Assembly: GCF_003324565.1 (NCBI RefSeq)
Contig: NZ_QOLA01000022.1
Span: forward strand, 55,490 to 119,489
Length of the DNA: 64,000 nucleotides
Origin: Streptomyces sp. SDr-06
Lineage (GTDB): Bacteria; Actinomycetota; Actinomycetes; Streptomycetales; Streptomycetaceae
Direction of reading: 5' to 3'
The position numbers and the translations under genes were made by a program. The first letter of the stretch is position 1. Every line of letters begins with the position of its first letter. The notes beneath the pieces are model-generated. The model worked only from the letters and a program-made list of their open reading frames with translations, was not told where the DNA came from and ran no database searches. This document shows, one piece after another, positions 1 through 7,680 of the stretch.

Positions 1-440
1 AGGCAGTCCACGGCATTGCCGCCGCCCGCGGTGTCCGCGACACCTCCCGCGCCGGCCGCTACCACAACCGGAGATTCCTGGCGATCGCCGAGGAGCTCGG
101 CCTCGACCACCCGGAGGAACCGCATCCCAGCAGCGGCTTCTCCCTGGTCACGCTGAACGCCGAGGCAAGGCGCCGCTACCGGCCCACCATCGAACGGCTG
201 CAGCGCGCACTGAAGGCGCACACCGTCGCCACCGCCGCCGACACCAAGCGCTCCTTCCGCGGACCTGCCGCCCGGCACGGCTCCTCCGGCGGCGGCGTGC
301 GGGTCAAGGCCGTGTGCGACTGCGGGCGCAACGTACGCGTCGTCCCCTCCGTGCTCGCCCAGGCGCCCATCGTCTGCGGCGGCTGCGGCAAGCCGTTCCG
401 CATCCCGGAAGGGGCCGAAGTGGTCGCCGCGGTCGGCTGA
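1..440 (+). CDS. C-terminal part of a SprT-like zinc-ribbon protein (5' end outside window)
   Basis: The reading frame that starts at base 3 stays open to the TGA at 438-440 and gives about 145 residues of a protein whose start lies upstream. The N-terminal part contains a DTSRAGRYHNRRF segment followed by AEELGL, which resembles the region after the HExxH helix in actinobacterial SprT-like (metallopeptidase-like) proteins. The C-terminal part has a zinc ribbon with CDCG and, about 20 residues later, CGGCGK. The catalytic HExxH would be upstream and is not visible, so activity cannot be judged. It ends 238 bases before rpsP and shows no obvious link to translation. The SprT-like call rests on pattern memory. 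Confidence 0.6.
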   Translation, partial: AVHGIAAARGVRDTSRAGRYHNRRFLAIAEELGLDHPEEPHPSSGFSLVTLNAEARRRYRPTIERLQRALKAHTVATAADTKRSFRGPAARHGSSGGGVRVKAVCDCGRNVRVVPSVLAQAPIVCGGCGKPFRIPEGAEVVAAVG

Positions 441-678
441 CCCCGGGTCCGGCCGCCGGCAGGGGCGGCACGGGCCCGTGGAAGCGGATCCACCGGGGGT
501 GCCCCACGGACCCCCGGCGTGCGCACTCCAGGCGTGTGGCACAATGGCTAGCTGTACTCGACAGCCGCACAGGAACCCTCTCGCCTCCGGCTGACGCGTC
601 CATCGGGCACCCGAGTACCGCAACCCCACGTGGCATCTCATGTGCCCAACCACGTCAAGACCAGGAGACACCACTCCA

Positions 679-1116
679 GTGGCAGTCAAGATCAAGCTCA
701 AGCGCCTCGGCAAGATTCGCCAGCCGCACTACCGCATCGTCGTCGCCGACGCCCGCACTCGCCGTGACGGTCGCGCGATCGAGGAAATCGGTCTGTACCA
801 CCCGACGTACAACCCGTCGCGCATCGAGGTCAACGCCGAGCGTGCGCAGTACTGGCTGTCCGTCGGCGCCCAGCCGACCGAGGCCGTCCTCGCCATCCTG
901 AAGCTCACCGGCGACTGGCAGGCGCACAAGGGCCTCCCGGCCCCCGCGCCGCTGCTCCAGCCGGAGACGAAGGAAGACAAGCGCGCTTCCTTCGAGGCCT
1001 TCGCCAAGACCCTCGAGGGCGACGACGCCAAGGGTGAGGCCATCACCCAGAAGGCGAAGAAGACCGAGAAGAAGGCGGACGAGGCCGAGGCCGCCGCCGA
1101 GTCGACCGAGGCCTGA
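679..1116 (+). CDS. rpsP: 30S ribosomal protein bS16
   Basis: Small-subunit ribosomal protein S16. The N-terminus MAVKIKLKRLGKIRQPHYRI is the family signature, with a basic RNA-binding face. The start is the GTG at 679, 11 bases after AGGAG at 663-667; the frame is open upstream to 640 but has no better ribosome site. At 145 residues it is longer than the 80-90 residue enterobacterial form: the last ~45 residues are a Lys/Glu/Ala-rich tail, as in other actinobacteria. It is first in the rpsP-khpA-rimM-trmD-rplS block, and khpA follows after two bases, so the two are surely cotranscribed and translationally coupled. Confidence 0.97.
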   Translation: MAVKIKLKRLGKIRQPHYRIVVADARTRRDGRAIEEIGLYHPTYNPSRIEVNAERAQYWLSVGAQPTEAVLAILKLTGDWQAHKGLPAPAPLLQPETKEDKRASFEAFAKTLEGDDAKGEAITQKAKKTEKKADEAEAAAESTEA

Positions 1117-1118
1117 GC

Positions 1119-1358
1119 ATGCTCGAGGAGGCTCTCGAGCACCTCGTGAAGGGCATCGTCGACAACCCCGACGACGTGCAGGTCGCCTCGCGCAACCTGC
1201 GCCGGGGGCGCGTGCTGGAGGTCCGGGTCCACCCCGACGACCTCGGCAAGGTGATCGGCCGCAACGGCCGTACCGCCCGCGCCCTGCGCACCGTCGTGGG
1301 CGCAATCGGCGGTCGTGGCATCCGCGTCGACCTCGTCGACGTGGACCAGGTCCGCTGA
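1119..1358 (+). CDS. khpA: KH-domain RNA-binding protein KhpA
   Basis: A 79-residue single KH-domain protein. Residues ~28-60 carry the KH fold with the invariant GxxG loop in VIGRNGRTARALR. KhpA proteins bind RNA and act in pathways tied to cell-division or ribosome function in other Gram-positive bacteria; the role here is by family. It lies directly behind rpsP and is followed by a 15-bp hairpin, so rpsP-khpA may form a unit of its own ahead of rimM. Confidence 0.93.
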   Translation: MLEEALEHLVKGIVDNPDDVQVASRNLRRGRVLEVRVHPDDLGKVIGRNGRTARALRTVVGAIGGRGIRVDLVDVDQVR

Positions 1359-1391
1359 CCAGTTGGGTCGCTTTACCTAGATACGCCGGCT

Positions 1392-1426
1392 CGGGCCGGG
1401 GAGGGCTTCTGGCCCTCCCCGGCCCG
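1392..1426 (+). terminator. 15-bp hairpin after khpA
   Basis: A perfect 15-bp inverted repeat (1392-1406 with 1412-1426) and a TTCTG loop, 34 bases after the khpA stop. There is no U tract behind it, which is usual for high-GC actinobacterial terminators. It separates rpsP-khpA from rimM. Confidence 0.8.
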
Positions 1427-1441
1427 TAGTCGTATACAGGG

Positions 1442-1486
1442 CCATACAGGCCATACAGGCCGTACAGCCCATACAGGCCGCAGAGG
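1442..1486 (+). repeat. Tandem 9-bp repeat (CCATACAGG) ahead of rimM
   Basis: Five head-to-tail 9-mers: two exact CCATACAGG (1442-1459), CCGTACAGC, another CCATACAGG (1469-1477), then CCGCAGAGG. A degenerate copy precedes and a CCAT remnant follows. It sits between the khpA terminator and the rimM start and is not part of any convincing coding frame. Confidence 0.9.
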
Positions 1487-1601
1487 CCATAGTGGTACGA
1501 AGGCCCCGGATGTACGAGACCGGGGCGCCCGGCCCGGACCCCGCGGCCGGGCGAAGGCCGCGGCCGCACCCAGGCCGCAGTTGTCCGAAGGAGAAGCAAG
1601 C

Positions 1602-2171
1602 GTGCAGTTGGTAGTCGCGCGGATCGGCCGCGCCCACGGCATCAAGGGCGAGGTCACCGTCGAGGTGCGCACCGACGAGCCGGAGCTCAGGCTCGGCCCC
1701 GGCGCCGTACTCACCACCGACCCGGCATCGGCGGGCCCGCTGACCATCGAGACCGGCCGGGTGCACAGCGGCCGGCTGCTGCTGCGCTTCGAGGGCGTGC
1801 GCGACCGCAACGCCGCCGAGGCCCTGCGCAACACCCTCCTCATCGCCGACGTCGACCCGGCCGAACTGCCCGAAGAGCCCGACGAGTACTACGACCACCA
1901 GCTCATGGACCTCGACGTGGTGCTCGCCGACGGCACCGAGGTCGGCCGCATCACCGAGATCACCCACCTGCCCTCGCAGGACCTCTTCATCGTGGAGCGG
2001 CCCGACGGCACCGAGGTCATGATCCCGTTCGTGGAGCAGATCGTCACCGAGATCGACCTGGAGGCGCAGCGCGCGGTCATCGACCCGCCGCCCGGCCTGA
2101 TCGACGACCGCGCCGAGATCGCCTCCGCCCGCGACGACGAGCCCGGCGAAGAGACCGAGGGCCGGAACTGA
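1602..2171 (+). CDS. rimM: Ribosome maturation factor RimM
   Basis: 16S rRNA processing and 30S assembly factor that binds ribosomal protein uS19. The start is GTG 1602, nine bases after GAAGGAG at 1587-1593, giving VQLVVARIGRAHGIKGEVTV. The N-terminal RimM domain (~1-85) has the ARIGRAHGIKGEV signature, and the PRC-barrel domain (~100-175) includes EYYDHQLMDLDV and EVMIPFV. Length 189 residues, normal for actinobacteria, with a short acidic tail. Its TGA overlaps the ATG of trmD by one base, so the two are translationally coupled. Confidence 0.96.
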   Translation: MQLVVARIGRAHGIKGEVTVEVRTDEPELRLGPGAVLTTDPASAGPLTIETGRVHSGRLLLRFEGVRDRNAAEALRNTLLIADVDPAELPEEPDEYYDHQLMDLDVVLADGTEVGRITEITHLPSQDLFIVERPDGTEVMIPFVEQIVTEIDLEAQRAVIDPPPGLIDDRAEIASARDDEPGEETEGRN

Positions 2172-2992
2172 TGCGGCTCGACGTCGTCACGATCTTCCCC
2201 GAGTACCTCGACCCGCTGAACGTCTCGCTGGTCGGCAAGGCCCGCGCCCGCGGCCAGCTCGACGTCCACGTCCACGACCTGCGGGACTGGACCCACGACC
2301 GGCACAACACCGTCGACGACACCCCCTACGGCGGCGGCCCCGGCATGGTCATGAAGACCGGGCCCTGGGGCGACTGCCTGGACGAGACGCTCGCGAACGG
2401 CTACGAATCCGGCGCGCACGGGCCCGTCCTGGTCGTGCCCACCCCCAGCGGCCGCCCCTTCACCCAGGAACTCGCCGTCGAGCTCTCCGAGCGGCCCTGG
2501 CTGATCTTCACGCCCGCCCGCTACGAAGGCATCGACCGCCGCGTCATGGACGAGTACGCGACCCGGCTGCCCGTGTACGAGGTGTCCATCGGCGACTACG
2601 TCCTGGCCGGCGGCGAAGCCGCGGTGCTGGTGATCACCGAGGCGGTGGCCCGGCTGCTGCCCGGCGTCCTCGGCAACGCCGAGTCCCACCGCGACGACTC
2701 CTTCGCGCCCGGCGCCATGGCCAACCTCCTCGAAGGCCCCGTCTACACCAAGCCCCCCGAGTGGCGCGGCCGCGGCATCCCCGACGTCCTGCTCAGCGGC
2801 CACCACGGCAAGATCGCCCGCTGGCGCCGGGACGAGGCGTTCAGGCGCACCGCCCTCCACCGGCCCGACCTGATCGAACGCTGCGAGGCCACCGCCTTCG
2901 ACAAGAAGGACCGCGAAACCCTCTCCATCCTCGGCTGGGCCCCCGAGCCCGGCGGCCGATTTTGGCGCAGGCCCCAGGACGTGGAAGAATAG
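2171..2992 (+). CDS. trmD: tRNA (guanine-N1)-methyltransferase TrmD
   Basis: Makes m1G37 in tRNAs, preventing +1 frameshifting, using S-adenosylmethionine. SPOUT-class knot motifs are visible: the N-terminal MRLDVVTIFPEYLDPL, the YGGGPGMV substrate loop (~residues 56-63), ARYEGIDRRV and the SIGDYVLAGGEAA knot (~139-151). Length 273 residues is slightly above the bacterial norm. It starts at the ATG overlapping the rimM stop (TGATG) and lies upstream of rplS, the usual rimM-trmD-rplS order. Confidence 0.97.
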   Translation: MRLDVVTIFPEYLDPLNVSLVGKARARGQLDVHVHDLRDWTHDRHNTVDDTPYGGGPGMVMKTGPWGDCLDETLANGYESGAHGPVLVVPTPSGRPFTQELAVELSERPWLIFTPARYEGIDRRVMDEYATRLPVYEVSIGDYVLAGGEAAVLVITEAVARLLPGVLGNAESHRDDSFAPGAMANLLEGPVYTKPPEWRGRGIPDVLLSGHHGKIARWRRDEAFRRTALHRPDLIERCEATAFDKKDRETLSILGWAPEPGGRFWRRPQDVEE

Positions 2993-3081
2993 GCCGCTGC
3001 TGTACGCCCGGCCGGCGCCCCTGCCACAGGGGGAACGACGCCCGCCCACCGCGCCCGGCACCCCATCCATCTCGAACGCCG

Positions 3082-3101
3082 CTGATGACCTGTGGCATCA
3101 G
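3082..3101 (+). promoter_or_regulatory. Small hairpin just upstream of the rplS ribosome site
   Basis: CTGATG at 3082-3087 pairs with CATCAG at 3096-3101. The hairpin ends a few bases before the GAGGAAG ribosome site (3103-3109) of rplS. It could tune rplS translation, but six base pairs may be chance. Confidence 0.3.
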
Positions 3102-3118
3102 TGAGGAAGTAGTCAGTC

Positions 3119-3469
3119 ATGGCAAGCCTGCTCGACTCCGTCAACGCCGCCGCGCTGCGCAGCGACGTCCCGGCCTTCCGCCCGGGTGACACCGTCAACG
3201 TCCACGTCCGCGTCATCGAGGGCAACCGCTCCCGTATCCAGCAGTTCAAGGGCGTCGTCATCCGCCGCCAGGGCGCCGGTGTCTCCGAGACCTTCACCGT
3301 CCGCAAGGTCTCCTTCTCCGTCGGCGTCGAGCGCACCTTCCCGGTGAACTCCCCGATCTTCGAGAAGATCGAGGTCGTGACCCGCGGTGACGTCCGTCGC
3401 GCCAAGCTCTACTACCTCCGTGAGCTGCGCGGCAAGGCCGCCAAGATCAAGGAGAAGCGCGACCGCTGA
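3119..3469 (+). CDS. rplS: 50S ribosomal protein bL19
   Basis: Large-subunit protein at the 30S-50S interface. The 116-residue length and the motifs FRPGDTVNVHVRV, RIQQFKGVVIRRQG, SVGVERTFPVNSP and RRAKLYYLRELRGKAAKIKE are diagnostic. It starts at ATG 3119 behind GAGGAAG. A 6-bp hairpin (3467-3481) overlaps its stop codon, and the first signal peptidase follows 57 bases later, so the sip genes may be partly cotranscribed with the ribosomal block. Confidence 0.98.
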   Translation: MASLLDSVNAAALRSDVPAFRPGDTVNVHVRVIEGNRSRIQQFKGVVIRRQGAGVSETFTVRKVSFSVGVERTFPVNSPIFEKIEVVTRGDVRRAKLYYLRELRGKAAKIKEKRDR

Positions 3470-3526
3470 GCCCCCGGCTCACACGCGCGTACGGGTCCGA
3501 CGGCGGCCGGATAAGCTCTGGCCCCG

Positions 3527-4300
3527 ATGGACACCGAAGCACAACACACGGAGCGCGACCCTTCCGCCACCCCCGATCCGGGGCCCGCGGAAGAGTCGCG
3601 CTCCGCGCGTTTCACCGCCCTGGCCGACCACCTCGACGGGCCCTGGCGCAAGGCCGGAGCACTGTTCGCGCTCTGCGTCGTCTTCCTGCTGCTGCTCAGC
3701 CACTTCGTGGTGCAGCCCTTCCTCATCCCCAGCGGATCCATGGAACCCACCCTCCACGTGGGCGACCGGGTCCTGGTCAACAAGCTCGCCTACCGCTTCG
3801 GCGCCGCCCCCGGGCGCGGCGACGTCGTCGTCTTCGACGGCCGGGGCTCCTTCGTACGCGAAGGGGACGAGGGGAACCCGCTGGGGCGCGCGGTGCGTTC
3901 AGCAGGAGCGGCGCTCGGCCTCACCGAGCCCGTCGAGACCGACTACGTCAAGCGCGTCGTCGGAGTCGGCGGGGACCACGTGGTCTGCTGCGACCGGCGG
4001 GGGAGGATCCAGGTGAACGGCACGGCCGTCGACGAGCCCTATCTGCACCCCGGAGACAGCCCCTCCCAGGTGCCCTTCGACATCGTCGTACCCGACGGCA
4101 CCCTGTGGGTCCTCGGCGACCACCGCTCCCGCTCCAGCGACTCCCGCGACCACCTCGGCGACCCCGGCGGCGGCATGGTGCCCGTCGACCGCGTGATCGG
4201 GCGCGCCGACTGGATCGGCTGGCCCTTCGGCCGGTGGACCTCGGTGGGCGGCTCCGGCGCCTTCGCGGACGTACCGAGCCCGGGCGGGGGACATGGGTAG
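3527..4300 (+). CDS. sipW: Type I signal peptidase (first of four, SipW-like)
   Basis: Membrane-bound serine protease that removes signal peptides from secreted preproteins. One N-terminal membrane segment (~residues 42-62) precedes the nucleophile motif SGSMEPT, with catalytic Ser71; the general-base Lys142 lies in YVKRVVGVGGD. The S26 box E motif appears as LGDHRSRSSDSR. Length 257. There is no second hydrophobic segment at the C-terminus, unlike the third and fourth copies. It begins a four-gene sip series and overlaps the next start by eight bases. The symbol follows the S. lividans sipWXYZ order. Confidence 0.95.
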   Translation: MDTEAQHTERDPSATPDPGPAEESRSARFTALADHLDGPWRKAGALFALCVVFLLLLSHFVVQPFLIPSGSMEPTLHVGDRVLVNKLAYRFGAAPGRGDVVVFDGRGSFVREGDEGNPLGRAVRSAGAALGLTEPVETDYVKRVVGVGGDHVVCCDRRGRIQVNGTAVDEPYLHPGDSPSQVPFDIVVPDGTLWVLGDHRSRSSDSRDHLGDPGGGMVPVDRVIGRADWIGWPFGRWTSVGGSGAFADVPSPGGGHG

Positions 4301-5492
4301 CCGCGGGCGGTCGCGAACCCCCGCCCCCGCCCCCGCTCCCGACCAGCCGCTGCCCACCGGCACCCGGCCCACGTCCGGCGCCCAGGGACGGCGCGGCCAG
4401 AGCGGCCGGGCCGAGCGGCGCAGGCTCGCCCGCAAGGTCAAACGGCGCCGGCGCAGGTCGGCCGTGCGCGAGATCCCGCTCCTGATCGTCGTCGCGCTGC
4501 TCATCGCCCTCGTCCTGAAGACGTTCCTCGTCCAGGCCTTCGTGATCCCGTCCGGCTCGATGCAGCAGACCATTACCATCGGCGACCGCGTCCTCGTCGA
4601 CAAACTCACCCCCTGGTTCGGCTCGGAACCGGAGCGGGGCCAGGTCGTCGTGTTCAAGGACCCCGGCGGCTGGCTCAAGGACGAACACAAGGCGTCCTCG
4701 GGCGAGGACCCCGTCGTCGTCAAACAGGTCAAGCAGGGCCTGACCTTCATCGGCCTGCTCCCCTCCGACAACGAGCAGGACCTGATCAAGCGGGTCATCG
4801 CGGTCGGCGGCGACACCGTGAAGTGCTGCGACAAGGACGGCAGGATCACTGTCAACGGCCGGCCGCTCGACGAGCCGTACGTCCACCCCGGCAATCCGCC
4901 CTCCCTCATCCAATTCGAGGTAAAAGTTCCGCAAGGCCGGATCTTCGTCATGGGCGACCACCGGTCCAACTCCGCGGACTCCCGGTACCACCTCGACGAC
5001 GGCCACCAGGGGACCGTCCCGGTGAGCGGGGTGGTGGGCCGCGCGGTGGTCGTGGCCTGGCCTTTCGCACACTGGCGCCGGCTGGAGGTGCCCTCCGCGT
5101 TCGGCCCGGTGCCCGCCGCGCCCGGCGGCTCGGCCCTCGGTATGTCGCATAGGGTGTCGTCCCGGGAACCGGCGGTGGAGCCGGACCAAGCGAGCCAGCC
5201 CCCGACCCCTGCGGAACTCCCGCTCGTTATGGGAGTGGTGGGCCTGAGCCTCGTACGGGCCAGGCGGTGGCACAGAGTGAGGAGTGGATGTGGGGGATTT
5301 GGCGGTCGGCGCACGATCCGGACGCGAAGAGCCGGAGGAGCGGCCGGAGAACGAGCTCGCCGATTCCTCCCCGGGATCCACCGCGGGGCCGGCCTCCGCG
5401 GAACCGGCGGACAGCCCCGCGACCGAGCACACGGTGCCCGCGCAGGACAGTGGACCCAGCGACGGCGGACCCGGCGGCGAAGGCCCCGGTGA
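4293..5492 (+). CDS. sipX: Type I signal peptidase (second of four, SipX-like) with unusual C-terminal extension
   Basis: Membrane segment at ~residues 66-87, nucleophile Ser89 in SGSMQQT, general base Lys166 in LIKRVIAVGGD, and the GDHRSNSADSR box. A long basic/proline-rich N-terminal tail precedes the anchor. The conserved catalytic region ends near residue 280, but the frame continues to 399 residues, running 203 bases into the sipY coding sequence in a different frame. From ~310 on the protein is Arg/Gly-rich and low in complexity, as expected when a frame is read out of phase with another gene. I recall SipX of S. lividans as about 320 residues; if so the stop has been lost or moved here. 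No C-terminal membrane anchor is seen. Confidence 0.9.
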   Translation: MGSRGRSRTPAPAPAPDQPLPTGTRPTSGAQGRRGQSGRAERRRLARKVKRRRRRSAVREIPLLIVVALLIALVLKTFLVQAFVIPSGSMQQTITIGDRVLVDKLTPWFGSEPERGQVVVFKDPGGWLKDEHKASSGEDPVVVKQVKQGLTFIGLLPSDNEQDLIKRVIAVGGDTVKCCDKDGRITVNGRPLDEPYVHPGNPPSLIQFEVKVPQGRIFVMGDHRSNSADSRYHLDDGHQGTVPVSGVVGRAVVVAWPFAHWRRLEVPSAFGPVPAAPGGSALGMSHRVSSREPAVEPDQASQPPTPAELPLVMGVVGLSLVRARRWHRVRSGCGGFGGRRTIRTRRAGGAAGERARRFLPGIHRGAGLRGTGGQPRDRAHGARAGQWTQRRRTRRRRPR

Positions 5493-6291
5493 CGGCGAGG
5501 GGCGCGCCCCCAAGAAGCCGCGTTCCTTCTGGAAGGAACTGCCGCTGCTCATCGGCATCGCGCTCGTCCTGGCCCTGCTGATCAAGACGTTCCTGGTGCA
5601 GGCCTTCTCGATTCCCTCGGACTCGATGCAGGACACCCTTCAGCGCGGGGACCGGGTGCTGGTCGACAAGCTCACCCCGTGGTTCGGCGCCGAGCCGCAG
5701 CGCGGCGAGGTCGTCGTCTTCCACGACCCGGGCGGCTGGCTCGACGGCGAGCCCACCCCGAACCCGAACGCGGCGCAGAAGTTCCTCAGCTTCATCGGCC
5801 TGATGCCGTCCGCCGAGGAGAAGGACCTGATCAAGCGGGTCATCGCGGTCGGCGGCGACACGGTCGAGTGCAAGAAGGGCGGCCCGGTCACGGTCAACGG
5901 CAAGGCGCTCAAGGAGCCGTACATCTACCCCGGTGACAGCGCCTGCGACGACATGCCGTTCGGTCCGATCAAGGTGCCATCGGGCCGGATCTGGGTGATG
6001 GGCGACCACCGCCAGAACTCGCTGGACTCCCGCTACCACCAGGAACTGACCGGTGGCGGCACGGTCTCCACCGACGAGGTCGTCGGCCGCGCCTTCACCA
6101 TCGCCTGGCCGCTCAACCGCATCGACTGGCTCGGCGTCCCGGACACCTTCGACCAGCCCGGCCTGAGCGCGATGGGCACGGCGGCGCCCGCCGCCGTCGG
6201 CCTCGTCGGCGCGGTGCCGATGGTGCTGTGGCGGCGCCGCAAGCTCCTTCAAGCGCAGGTCAAGGCGGAAAGCCCGGTCGCCAAGGGCTGA
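5290..6291 (+). CDS. sipY: Type I signal peptidase (third of four, SipY-like)
   Basis: The start is GTG 5290, five bases after GAGGAG (5279-5284); a GTG at 5284 overlaps that ribosome site and is unlikely. A ~75-residue acidic, Gly/Pro-rich cytoplasmic tail precedes the first membrane segment (~82-102). Ser112 (SDSMQDT) is the nucleophile and Lys182 (LIKRVIAVGGD) the general base; GDHRQNSLDSR is box E. A second hydrophobic segment near residue 300 followed by WRRRK gives the two-anchor topology of Streptomyces SipY. Its first 203 bases lie inside the sipX frame. Confidence 0.95.
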   Translation: MGDLAVGARSGREEPEERPENELADSSPGSTAGPASAEPADSPATEHTVPAQDSGPSDGGPGGEGPGDGEGRAPKKPRSFWKELPLLIGIALVLALLIKTFLVQAFSIPSDSMQDTLQRGDRVLVDKLTPWFGAEPQRGEVVVFHDPGGWLDGEPTPNPNAAQKFLSFIGLMPSAEEKDLIKRVIAVGGDTVECKKGGPVTVNGKALKEPYIYPGDSACDDMPFGPIKVPSGRIWVMGDHRQNSLDSRYHQELTGGGTVSTDEVVGRAFTIAWPLNRIDWLGVPDTFDQPGLSAMGTAAPAAVGLVGAVPMVLWRRRKLLQAQVKAESPVAKG

Positions 6292-6343
6292 CCCGCGGGC
6301 GTACCGCCGGGTAGGGTGCGGTCCCGGATCGTCGATCTCCGGA

Positions 6344-6370
6344 GCCCGGGGTGCGCCACGCACCCCGGGC
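6344..6370 (+). terminator. 11-bp hairpin between sipY and sipZ
   Basis: GCCCGGGGTGC (6344-6354) is a perfect inverted repeat of 6360-6370 with a five-base loop. It lies between the sipY stop and the sipZ ribosome site and could be a partial terminator that lowers sipZ expression. Confidence 0.5.
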
Positions 6371-6393
6371 GCTGCCGGAAAGGGAGCGCTGCG

Positions 6394-7134
6394 ATGAGCG
6401 GTAACGGACTGGACCACGACGGCCGCGGCCGCAGTCTCGGCAGTGTGCTGTCGGGACTCGCCGTGGCCGTCGGCTGTGTCCTCTTCCTCGGCGGATTCGC
6501 CTGGGGGGCCGTGCAGTACAAGCCGTACACCGTGCCCACCCAATCCATGTCGCCGACCGTCAAGGCCGGCGACCACGTGCTCGCCCAGCGCATATCCGCC
6601 GGTGACGTCCGGCGCGGTGACGTCGTCGTGTTCACCGACAAGACCTGGGGCGACATGCCCATGGTCAAGCGGGTCGTCGGCATCGGGGGCGACACCGTGA
6701 AGTGCTGCGGCACGGACGGAAAGCTCACCGTCAACGGCCGCGCCGTCGACGAACCGTATCTGCACGGCAAGACCCCCGCCTCCGCCTCGTCCTTCGACGC
6801 CAAGGTCCCCCAGGGGCAGGTCTTCCTGCTCGGCGACGACCGGTACGTCTCGATGGACTCCCGCGTCCACCTGGACGACGCCACCAACGGCTCGGTCCCG
6901 CTGACCGCCGTGACCGCGAGGGTGGACGCCATCGCCTGGCCCATGGACGGCATGCTGGGGCGCCCCTCGGGCTTCGAGGACCTGCCCGGCGGCATCTCCC
7001 GGCCCGGCCCGCTGAAACTGGTCCTGGGCGCCGTCGTGACCGGCGCCGTGCTGATCCTGCTGGGCGCCGCCCACGGACCGATCGCCGCCCTCGCCCGGCG
7101 CGGCAGGACCCGCGCCGCCGCGCCCGCGAGGTGA
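6394..7134 (+). CDS. sipZ: Type I signal peptidase (fourth of four, SipZ-like)
   Basis: The start is ATG 6394 behind AAAGGGAG; the frame is open upstream but that part covers a hairpin. Membrane segment ~18-38, nucleophile Ser51 in TQSMSPT (the more usual SGSM is replaced by TQSM), general base Lys92 in MVKRVVGIGGD, and box E as LGDDRYVSMDSR. A C-terminal hydrophobic segment (~210-230) and basic tail give a second anchor. The Nudix gene follows within six bases, indicating cotranscription. Confidence 0.94.
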   Translation: MSGNGLDHDGRGRSLGSVLSGLAVAVGCVLFLGGFAWGAVQYKPYTVPTQSMSPTVKAGDHVLAQRISAGDVRRGDVVVFTDKTWGDMPMVKRVVGIGGDTVKCCGTDGKLTVNGRAVDEPYLHGKTPASASSFDAKVPQGQVFLLGDDRYVSMDSRVHLDDATNGSVPLTAVTARVDAIAWPMDGMLGRPSGFEDLPGGISRPGPLKLVLGAVVTGAVLILLGAAHGPIAALARRGRTRAAAPAR

Positions 7135-7139
7135 CGCCG

Positions 7140-7625
7140 ATGACCGAGCCGCGCAAGGTCGCCCGGGTCATCCTGCTCGACCCGGACGACCGCATCCTGC
7201 TCATGCACGGGTACGAGCCCGAAGACCCCGCCGACACCTGGTGGTTCACCCCCGGCGGCGGCTTGGAGGGCGACGAGACCCGGGCCGAGGCGGCCCTGCG
7301 CGAACTCGCGGAGGAGACCGGGATCACAGACGTCGAGCTCGGCCCGGTGCTGTGGCAGCGGACCTGCTCCTTCCCCTTCGACGGCCGCCGCTGGGACCAG
7401 GACGAGTGGTACTACCTGGCCCGCACCAGCCAGACCGAGACCGCCCCCGGCGGCCTGACGGAGCTGGAGCGGCGCAGTACCTCGGGCCTGAGGTGGTGGA
7501 CCTCCGCCGAACTGTCGGCGGCGCGTGAGACGGTGTACCCGACCAGGCTCGCCGAGCTGCTGCGCACGCTGCTCGACGAGGGTCCTCCGCACGCGCCGGT
7601 GGTCCTGGCCCCGGAAATCGTTTAG
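7140..7625 (+). CDS. Nudix hydrolase
   Basis: Hydrolyses a nucleoside diphosphate linked to another moiety; the substrate is unknown. The Nudix box spans residues 40-62 with G40, E46, R54-E55-L56, E58-E59 and G61, all canonical metal-binding positions. Length 161 residues, single domain. The start is ATG 7140 behind GAGGTGACG, six bases after the sipZ stop. In Streptomyces this gene regularly follows the sip cluster. Confidence 0.92.
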   Translation: MTEPRKVARVILLDPDDRILLMHGYEPEDPADTWWFTPGGGLEGDETRAEAALRELAEETGITDVELGPVLWQRTCSFPFDGRRWDQDEWYYLARTSQTETAPGGLTELERRSTSGLRWWTSAELSAARETVYPTRLAELLRTLLDEGPPHAPVVLAPEIV

Positions 7626-7680
7626 GGGCCCAGGAGGCTGACGCACAATAGGGGGACGCACGGCTGAAGGGGAACATGCC

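Noticed and set aside
520..600. A short tRNA-like or promoter-like segment GTGTGGCACAATGGCTAG before rpsP
   Set aside because: No cloverleaf can be drawn. CACAAT at 540-545 may be a -10 box but no convincing -35 was found, so it was not listed.
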